This document shows, one piece after another, positions 55,560 to 64,000 of a stretch of DNA of 64,000 nucleotides. The translations under genes were made by a program, and so were the position numbers. The stretch is taken from assembly GCA_036365515.1 (NCBI GenBank), contig CM070877.1, positions 72,414,022 through 72,478,021 on the forward strand, in the 5' to 3' direction. Origin of the DNA: Torymus aiolomorphi (Eukaryota > Arthropoda > Insecta > Hymenoptera > Torymidae). The notes beneath the pieces are model-generated. The model was not told the origin of the DNA, did not search any database, and was given only the letters and a program-made list of their open reading frames with translations. Position 1 is the stretch's first letter. Every line of letters begins with the position of its first letter.

Positions 55560-57467
55560 CACTAGGTCTGCACACGCTCAAACCTACTCAATCCTCATTT
55601 TCTTATCTCAATTAGAAGGCGATCTGTGCAACTTCTCTTACAGAATATCTCAAAGGCATGGATTGGTCTGTGGCCAAATCAGCCCCACTGAAAGAGTTTG
55701 TCTCTGTCCTTCAAATTCACATCAAAGGGGCAATCGTGAGTCTCACTCCTATAAAAACTATTTCACCAGGTAAAAAGCGCCATCCATGGTTTTATACCGA
55801 ACATCACTCTATGATTCAAGAGCGCAATCTTCTTTACAGACGTTTCCGTAGGACTAGACTACTACTAGCCTACAGACAGGTACGTGATGTAGCTCATCAT
55901 ACCATTGAGGAGACGAGATTAAACTATCATCATTCTCGGCTCTCCTCGCTAACAGATGCCAAGGTTATATGGCGCGAGCTTGAACATCTTGGTATCTCCG
56001 GCTCCAAGGAAGTCGTCCAAAAGGAAGTCGTCCGCCCTGCCTTTCACCACCAATGAGCTCAATGCTCATTTCAGAAGTGTCTAATTCGATCAAGATATTC
56101 CACCTGTCTCAGGCTTCTTGGACTCTCTCCTCACAATGAGCAATTTTCATTTCAGGATTTTCAGATTTCTGATGTTGTTGCCGCAGTGGCACATTTTAAG
56201 ACCCCGGTCAGAGGGCCAGATGGTATTCCGCAACACTTAATACAACTTGCTCTTCCTTTCTTAGCGCCTATTATATGTAGGATCTTCAATCGATCTCTGC
56301 GTGAAGCACTCTTTCCATGTGATTGGAAGAAGTCTATTATGATTGCTTTGAGTAAAGTAAGCTCGCCCTCGTACCTAAGTGATTTCCGCTATATATCATT
56401 CTTATGCTTTTTGTCTAAAGCCCTCGAATGGCTAGTACAACGGCAAATTTCTGCCTACCTAGAATCTCGACTATACCTAGATCCGCTCCAGACTGGTATT
56501 CGCTCGGGACATAGCACCCAGACATGCCATTCTTAAACTGACTCATGATATCAAACTTGGAATCGAAAAACAGCATGTTATCCTACTACTTCTTTTTGAT
56601 TTTAGTAAGGCTTTCGATTCAGTTTGTCATGTCAGATTTCTTAAGAAATTGCTTGACTATGCGTTCCCCAAACTGACCATCCGCTGGATAGCATCTTACT
56701 TATCAGATCGTGAGCAGACGGACATTGATGGCAACGGCAATTTTTCCACTTACTTAAAACTTCATACAGAAGTCCCGCAGGGCTCTGTGCTGGGTCCCTT
56801 ACTCTTCGCAATTTATGTCAACGACATATCTCTCTGTCTTGATCATAATGTCTCTGATCTGATGTACGCGGACGATCTCCAGGTTTATATTCGCTGCCCT
56901 TTAGTGGAGCTCGATTGCTTTTCCACTAAAATGAGCATAAATGCTATCCGTATCATGAACTGGGCTAGTCAAAATCGCCTAAGATTAAATGTTGGCAAAA
57001 CAAAAGCGATAGTTATTGGCTCGTCATATTGCATAAATAGACTATCATCAGTAGCCAGAAACTACATCGACATAGGTGGCGACCGGATCGTTTATGAATC
57101 CCCGCTACCTATCCTGGAAGTGGTGCTGGATTCCAAGCTCTCTTGGAAAGACCATATTGCAGAGACGTGCCGTCGTGTGCGTTCCCTTATGTACAGACTA
57201 TATTATTTTAGAAAAAGTACGAATCTCAGGCAGCGTAAGCATTTAATACTAATGCTCCTCTTTCCTATTATAGACTACTGTTGTCTTGTTTACTGTGACC
57301 TGGCAAGGGAACTAGACGATAAACTTCAAAAGCTTGTAAACATTGGTATTCGTTACGTCTATGGTGTGCGAAGAAGTGATCACACCACTCCCTATAGACT
57401 CGAACTGGGCTGGCTAACCACATCCGCACGCAGAAAATACTTTGCAGCAAAGGGTACCACACATTAA
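55560..57467 (+). pseudogene. CR1/Jockey-group LINE reverse transcriptase, broken
   Basis: Non-LTR retrotransposon ORF2, lacking its endonuclease. The linker region (HPWFYTEHHSMIQERNLLYR) is followed by RT motifs: RGPDGIPQHL, a LLLFDFSKAFDSV motif A, VPQGSVLGPLLFAIY, the catalytic LMYADDLQVYI and NRLRLNVGKTKAIV, then the thumb and C-terminal helices (IDYCCLVYCDL). Frameshifts near 56,055, 56,180 and 56,537 break the frame. The catalytic YADD is intact. The end at 57,467 has no visible poly(A), so a 3' truncation is likely. Confidence 0.92.
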
Positions 57468-57469
57468 GA

Positions 57470-58238
57470 TAGGCAAATGCCACTGTTAATGAGAGCGAAA
57501 AATGACAGTGATTTCATATAAGTATAGTAAAAAAAGAATTTTCTACGATTTTTCCTGGGACCTATCTCCCCTCCTTATACCAGAAACGCCCAAAAACCAC
57601 ATTTTTCGGAAATTATTTTTTTCTCCGGTTCCTTGATGTTAAAAATTTTGAAAAAAATATGAGAGAATAGCTTGTGAACAGTATTTTTTACCCAAATTTT
57701 TTTAGCTTTAGGCGCATTCAATGTCTAATCTAAAAAAATTAAAAAAGACTTAAAATTAATTTTTTCTTAATTTATTTTTTATCTACAGGACTAACTACAC
57801 AGGAAAATTGTATATTTTAATGTTTTCTTTGTACTAAGATTCTTTCAGATTTTTCAGAATGTTGGGCCGTACTCAAAAATGCGAAAAACCCTATTTCTAG
57901 CCATTTTTGAGCCTTTTATGGGCCTTGAATGATTGGTAGTGCCTTTACTGACTCTTAAATAAACAGATATATTACTTTCAGACATACGTTGTCAATATTT
58001 GATACATTCCGATACGGCTCATATGTTTTTGAGTACGAAATCAGTTAGAACATAACGAAAGCACCCTACTTTTTGTATAAAAGTGCCTATTATTTGTCAT
58101 TTTCTTGATTTTTGGTTATTTAATAAGTTTAGAAGTTTTTAATCAATATTTTATGCATGTATATATTATATATTACTAATAATACTATAGCCATGATTAT
58201 ACTCAATTATATCAGGTTATAGTCATAATCATAACGTG
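57470..58238. other. AT-rich stretch, no gene
   Basis: No supported feature. The sequence has several CCCTATTTCTAGCC-like words but no repeat structure I can define. Confidence 0.5.
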
Positions 58239-58240
58239 TA

Positions 58241-58840
58241 CCCGGTCAAAAATATCCAGTTGGGAAATCCAACTGGATTTTCCAAGAGGGAAATCCAGCT
58301 GGGGAAGAGTGGATTCCAGCTGGATTTTGGTGGATTTCCAGTCGGATTCCCAGTTGATGATATCAAATATTCCCACCCATTTTTAACTGGATTAAATGGA
58401 AATCCACTTATAATAAATGGGAATTCCTGGGCGAAGGCGGAAATCCATGTAAAAATCCAGTTAAATGTTGGTGGGAATCCACCTAACTTTCGCATTTCTA
58501 TTAAATGGGAATCCACTCAAAATTCTACTTAATAATAAATGGGAATCCCAGCGTGACGGCGGAAATCCATGTAAAAATCCAGTTTAATATAGATGGGAAT
58601 CCATCTAACTTTCGCTTTTCTATTCAATGGAAATCCAGTTAATAATGCATAGGAATCCTGTTATATCTAGGTGGGAATCCACTTAAATATCCAGTTAAAA
58701 ATGGGTGGGAATATTTGGTATCATCAACTGAGAATCCGACGGGAAATCCACCAAAATCCAGCTGGAATCCACTCTTCCCCAGCTGGATTTCCCTCTTGGA
58801 AAATCCAGTTGGATTTCCCAACTGGATATTTTTGACCGGG
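58241..58840. mobile_element. MITE, 600 bp, TA duplication, TCCAGYTGG-rich
   Basis: CCCGGTCAAAAATATCCAGT and its complement form the ends, flanked by TA at 58,239-58,240 and 58,841-58,842. The arms are mirrored for about 150 bp. The interior repeats GGAAATCCAGTTGGG and GGGAATCCACTTA words many times on both strands. The family recurs at the right edge of the window. Confidence 0.9.
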
Positions 58841-58842
58841 TA

Positions 58843-59689
58843 GTAAATAATACAATCGTGTAGTTATGAACATAGAATGAATGTAGTCCTTTTAACGCGC
58901 CACCTGTAAACATCGTGCGGTGGGCCCACAAGAACTGTTCCCTCTCCGGCAATCCTTATACCCACTGTAAGGTCTTTTACAGATGGCGCACTAAAGCGTG
59001 CGATCGCGAATTGACAACATATGCGTCACAGCACGGAACGGAACAGCACGAAAAATATGGAGAAAGAGCCCAATGTATCCATCTATTCCTAATATCTATA
59101 GATATAGTAACCCATGTTATTGTTTGCATCTATGTCTTACTGCATCTGTAATTCAGAGCTAATGCGGAGCTTTGTTAATTAAATTAGAGAACATTTCGCA
59201 GAAGGTATATCCTAATAATTATAATATTTTTTCACATATTTACTTTTATGACATAATTATAATATATCAAGTATTTTTGGAAAAGAAAGGTTACGATTAC
59301 CTCAAAAATATATCTCGAAAATTCATTCTTTCACAATAATTCATTCAGACCTTTATATATTTGTATTATGAATTTTCATTTTTCTTTTACAAATTAACTT
59401 TTTTTACTTTTCATAAGGGTGATTTGCATGATAAAAGTATAATTACTTAGGCAAAACTGGTCATTGTCAAATAATGATCATTAATGATTCTTTGTAATAA
59501 TCTCTACATCAATCACCACTTAAAAAGATATCTGTAAAGTACATCTATATATTTAATTAAGATATTATGTTCTATATATCAAAGCAATCTAAATTAATAT
59601 TCTCAACTCAATTGTCAAATATTTCTGTTTCTTGATTTCATTAACTAGGCACTTGTCCGAACAAATATTCACTTATCATGCACCCACAT
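58843..59689. other. No supported gene
   Basis: 58,880-59,060 is moderately GC-rich without a coding signal. 59,160-59,690 is AT-rich. Confidence 0.5.
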
Positions 59690-62600
59690 AGCACGAAATA
59701 TTGCTGAAATGTTTCTGCAAGGTTTCATGAAATGTTTGCAACCTTGCAGAAATATTTCACAGAAAGATTGCAGAAATATTTTTATGTCCGCATCTTTTTT
59801 CGTTCAGCAATATTTCATGAAATATTTCTGCAAAGTTTCGTGAAAACTTGTAAGAAACGTTTCTGAAATATTGCAGAAAACTTTCATGAATAGTTTGAAT
59901 AATCTGAAAACCTGACATGAAATATTTCAGAAATGTTGTGGTATTATTTTTCGTAATATTACTGTAAACCTTACAGAAATATTTCACAGAAAGATTGCAG
60001 AAATGTTTTTATGTCCACATCTTTTTTCGTTCAGCAATATTTCATGAAATATTTCTGCAAAGTTTCGTGAAAACTTGTAAGAAATGTTTCTGAAATATTG
60101 CAGAAAAGTTTCACGAATAGTTTGAATAATCTGTAAACCTGGCATGAAATATTTCAACAATCTTTCATGAAATATTTGTACAAAGTTTCGTGAAAACTTG
60201 TAAGAAATGTTTCTGAAATATTGCAGAAAAGTTTCACGAATAGTTTGAATAATCTACAAACCTGACATGAAATATTTCAGAAATGTTGCGATTTTATTTT
60301 TCGTAATATTAGTGTAAACCTTTCAGAAACATTTCACAGAAAGATTTTAGTAATATTTTTATGTCCGAATCATTTTCGTTCACCAATATTTCATGAAATA
60401 TTTCTCTAAAGTTTCGTGAAAACTTGTACGAAATGTTTCTGAAATATTGCAGGAATCTTTCACAAAGTATTTGTATAATCCGTAAACTTGCCATGAAATA
60501 TTTCCGCAATATTTCATGAAGTATTTGTGCAACGTTTCTTGAAACCTTTTACGAAATGTTTCTGAAATATTTCAGAAAAATTACAAAAAGAATAGTAAGT
60601 ACATCTTCTACTTTTTAGAAAGTTTGTAGAAACCTTTCATGAAAGTTTTGTGGAATATCGATAAATTGTTGACAGAAAGCTTTCAGAAAAGATTTTAAGT
60701 AATTATTCAAGAAACCTTTCTGAAATCTTTCAGAAACCTTTTTTCAAGTTCTTGAAAGAAGTAACCTTGAAGCTATGATATATTAGAATTCTCTATAAGT
60801 ATTTACAATTTTCGCATATTTTTCACAACTTAATTTCTACATTTAATCGCATTGTTATAATTGCATAAAATATTTTACATAAAAATTTTTCGACCTCACC
60901 GGGAATCGAACCCACGATCTTTGGGTTACTACGCACGCACGCTATCCGTTACGCCATCGCTCGCTTGAAGGACTTCGGACATTATAATCTATATAAGTTG
61001 CACTTTTCACGATTATTTAATTGTTATAATTTTGATTCTTTTTATTTAAAATAATTATGGATTTAATAAATTATTTATTTAATTCGTTAAATTGAAACAA
61101 TATAGTGTCGGTAAGGTAGAAATCAAACCTGTATACTGAATAGATTCTTCTAAATAACGAAAATATTAACTTGAATTATTACTCTGAATAAACATGTTTT
61201 AGTATATAAATATATTCTGAGTATAGTATTTAAATATATGCTGAGCGTCAAAATTGTGTTTCACCAAAAAACTGTTTAAAAATTATTCGAATAAAAGAAA
61301 AATTGCAATGTCGATAAGTAGGGATCTGCGTTTTCGTAATTTTTCAATAAATATTGCAGCAAACTTGCTAAAACATTTCGTGAAATTTTGTGTCCTCTAT
61401 TTAGTGCATACACAAAATATTTCAGAAAAGTCTCAGAAACCTTTCCTGTAATGATAGTGGGAACTTTTAACGCAACATTTCTTGTGATTACAAGAAATTA
61501 TTTTTTTTAATTTAAATTTATTTTTAAAAAAATAAAAATTGTTAATTTTTAATTTTAAATTGATTTAAAAAAATATTGAAATCTCTTTTTTATTATAAAA
61601 TTTATTTAAAAAATTCTTTAAATTTGAAATAAAAATTAAGATTTTACGTAAAATATTTCTGCAAGGTGGTGGAAATATTGGTCCAAAAAGTTTATGACGG
61701 AGATATGAATATTTCGAGAAACTTTGCAGAAAAGGTTCTGCAAGATTTTGTGGAAAGTTTCGAGTATCATTCCGAAAAAGGTTTCTGAAACATTTCTGCA
61801 ATATTTTATGTAAGGATTGAGCAGAGGTCATGAATATTGCACGAAATATTATGGCAAGTTTTCTTCAAAATTTCATGAAATATTTCATGCAGGCCTCTTG
61901 TTAAGAAACTAGAAACATTACAGAAAATCTTACAGAAAGATTTCGGCAGTTTCTGGAAATTATTCATAATCTAGCCTGGAAATTTTTCACTGAATATTTC
62001 TGCAGCCTTGCAGAAATATTTCTTGAAAGTTTACAAGAAAATTTGTGGAAATCTTCCCACTATCATTCCGAAAAAGGTTTCTGCAACATTTCTACAATAT
62101 TTCGTGTAAGGATTGAACAGAGATCATGAATATTTCACGACATATTGTGGCAAGTTTTCTGAAATATTTCGTAAAATATTTCTCGCAAGTTTCTTGTTAA
62201 GAAACTACAAACATTACAGGAAATCTTGCATAAAGGTTTCAGCAAAGTTTCACCAAAGATTCATAACTTAGTCTGGAAATTTTTAAAGCAATATTTCTGA
62301 AATAAACAAAACCTATGAAGTTATATTTAAATAAGTGTTCTCGACGACACAAAATATTTCAGAAAAGTTTGAGAAACGATCTCCGAATGATAGTATACTA
62401 CCTATAGGAATGTTCACTTAACTTTTCATGTAAACTTTCGATAAATGATTTTGCACGGTTGCAGAAACATTCGTTGAAACATTTCCAGGCCAAGTTATGA
62501 ATATTTAAAGAAACTTTACCGAAATCTTTGTCCAAGATTTTATGTAAGATTTCTAGTTTCTTATCAAGAAGCTTCCATGAAATATTTCATGAAATGTTTC

Positions 62601-63780
62601 AGCAATCTTGCCACAATATTTCGTGAAATATCCATCATGAGTGCCCTTTGAATCCTTCAGGAATGGCTGATGAAAGTTTTCTACAATGTTTCTTGAAATA
62701 TAAGAGGAAATGTTTCAGCAATGTTTCTGTATTATTGCCGCAATGTTTCTGTATTATTGCCACAATGTTGTGTCAATCTTCTTGAAATATTTCTTGAAAT
62801 ATTTCATGGGAATATGTCGTGCTATGTGTGCGAGAATACTCTGCGCGGAAACGTTCTAAAAACTTTCCTTGAAAAAATGCTTGATAATTTTCTAATAGAA
62901 ATATATCTATTCCAAGTGCAATCATTTTCCAAACTAATATAAAAAATATTCGAATAAATCCTAGTTATTTAAAAGAAAATTACGGGCAAAAGTTCCAGAG
63001 AACATTTCACGGAATATTGTGGCAAGTTTTCTGAAAACTTTCATGAAATATTTCATGCAAGCTTCTTGATAAGAAACTAGAAACATTACAGGAAATCTTG
63101 CAGAAATATTTCGGCAAAGTTTTTCGAAAATATTGATAATCTAGCCTGGAAAATTTTCAACGAATATTTCTGCAACCATGTCGAAATATTTCTCGAAAGA
63201 TTACACGAAAAGTTGTGGAAACATTTCTTCTTTTATTCCGAAGAAGGTTTCAGAAACATTTCTGCAATATTTTGTGTAAGGGTTGAACAGAGGTTATGAA
63301 TATTCCACAAAATATTGTGTCAAGTTTTCTGAAACATTTCATGAAATATTTCATGCAATCTTCTTGTTAAGAAACTAGAAACCTAACATGAAATCTTGCA
63401 GAAATATTCCGGCAACGTTTTCATAACTTGACTTGAAAATATTTCAACGAATATTTCTGCAACCTTGCAAAAATGTTCGAAAAAGGTTTCTAAAACGTTG
63501 TAGAAATATTTTAGAAAATATTTATATCTTTCCTTGAATAGAAATCGACAATATTGTAAAAATTTCGTTTTAGAACAGGAAGCCGGCATAAAATAATTCT
63601 ATAAATGTTTCACAAAACTTGCCAAAATATTTATGTCCATAAATATTTCTGAAAAGTTTTAGAGGTATTGGTTGAAAAAGTTCGTTGTATCTACGTGGTA
63701 TCTAAATATTTCGAGAAACTTTACAATTAGAGACTTTCTTCAATATTTCAATAAATGTTTAAGAAAACTTGCCAAAACAT
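59690..63780. repeat. Field of degenerate GAAATATTTC/TTTCTGCAA repeats
   Basis: Over ~4 kb the words ATGAAATATTTC, AATATTGCAGAAA, TTTCTGCAA and AAACTTGCC recur dozens of times in both orientations. A higher-order unit of about 227 bp is clear at 59,779-60,240, with TTTTATGTCCGCATC or variants at 59,779, 60,006 and 60,356. The block is non-coding: the open frames within it are rich in Phe/Ile/Lys/Asn and have no family. A tRNA-like sequence interrupts it at 60.9 kb, and unrelated AT-rich DNA spans about 60,970-61,260. Confidence 0.88.
60889..60966 (-). tRNA. tRNA-Arg-like sequence, probable SINE or pseudogene
   Basis: On the minus strand GATGGCGTAACGGATAGCG is a good A box/D arm, and GTGGGTTCGATTCCC a good B box/T arm at near-normal spacing. 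The order resembles tRNA-Arg. The anticodon stem does not pair, and the acceptor ends (GCGAGCG and GAGGTCG) do not match, so it is not a functional tRNA as read. Confidence 0.45.
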
Positions 63781-64000
63781 TCCCGGTCAGAAATATCCAG
63801 CTAGGAAATCCAGCTGGATTTCCATTGGGAATCCAGCTGGATCAGGGTGGATTCACATGGAGTCACATGGATTTCAGTAGATTTTTTAGCTAGATTCCTA
63901 CTTCAATTCATGTCACATGGAAAATCCAGCAGGGAAATCCATATGACATCAAAAGTAGGAATCTAGCTGAAAAATCTACTGAAATCTATGTAAATTCACC
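63781..64000. mobile_element. Second copy of the CCCGGTCA MITE family, cut by window end
   Basis: TCCCGGTCAGAAATATCCAG begins a copy similar to 58,241-58,840, with GGAAATCCAGCTGGATTTCC repeats following. The right end lies beyond the window. Confidence 0.82.

Noticed and set aside
58229..58821. Pro/Trp-rich frames in the CCCGGTCA MITE
   Set aside because: Palindromic MITE read on both strands; repeats of GGAAATCCAGTTGG explain the composition.
60889..60966. Functional tRNA-Arg gene
   Set aside because: Acceptor and anticodon stems do not pair, so it is kept only as a tRNA-like/SINE candidate.

Overview
The window is nuclear DNA from an animal, almost certainly an insect. It is AT-rich, has short GT-AG introns and (TA)n, (CT)n and (GA)n microsatellites, and is packed with nested transposons of arthropod type: copia, Penelope-like, mariner, a DUF4817/DDE element, Crypton, Helitron, hAT-like elements, and a CR1/Jockey-type LINE. 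My best guess is Hymenoptera, because the LINE endonuclease fragment and the N-terminus of the host gene look like hymenopteran versions I remember; that is memory, not a search. No rRNA gene, CRISPR array, bacterial operon or intact viral genome is visible.

Only one host gene is well supported: a ZCCHC9 orthologue at 39,181-40,906 (+), with four CCHC zinc knuckles and one 72-bp intron. As written here its first exon carries an in-frame stop and a frameshift at an A run, so it is either an assembly problem or a decayed copy. Everything else is mobile or repetitive DNA.

Layout. 1-1.5 kb: transposon fragment and (TA)n. 1.54-6.12 kb: a long palindrome inside a (TA)n tract, interrupted by a 1.5-kb solo LTR with a 4-bp target duplication. 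6.15-9.43 kb: a non-autonomous Helitron on the minus strand carrying a ~107-121-bp tandem array. 10.43-18.60 kb: a patchwork bounded by TTAA/GGGGGTC ends and filled with MITEs, a 2.8-kb palindrome and minisatellites. 19.37-29.63 kb: a full-length but dead copia element (5-bp duplication TGTTT, LTRs about 5% diverged) with four later insertions: a Penelope-like element, a truncated mariner, a 3.2-kb DD41D-type element and a small MITE. 30.2-32.8 kb: fragments of two transposon proteins and a LINE endonuclease. 33.1-38.5 kb: inverted flanking repeats around a hAT-like MITE with a 93-bp minisatellite and a Crypton with a mutated tyrosine recombinase. 39.2-40.9 kb: ZCCHC9. 42-45.2 kb: second copy of the 12-15 kb palindrome. 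46-54 kb: foldback elements, including two related long-TIR elements, one housing a transposase-like gene and the other a 93-bp minisatellite related to that at 34 kb. 55.5-57.5 kb: LINE reverse transcriptase. 58.2-58.8 kb: a MITE. 59.7-63.8 kb: a field of degenerate GAAATATTTC-type repeats.

The most striking points are: the same 93-bp minisatellite family inside two hAT-like elements; the abundance of long palindromes; a DD41D element whose arms are dense in AGGTCA nuclear-receptor-type half-sites; clustered TTGTGCAC motifs; hammerhead-ribozyme-like cores in Penelope-derived sequence; and the broken ZCCHC9 reading frame. I did not find a convincing new host pathway or defence system.
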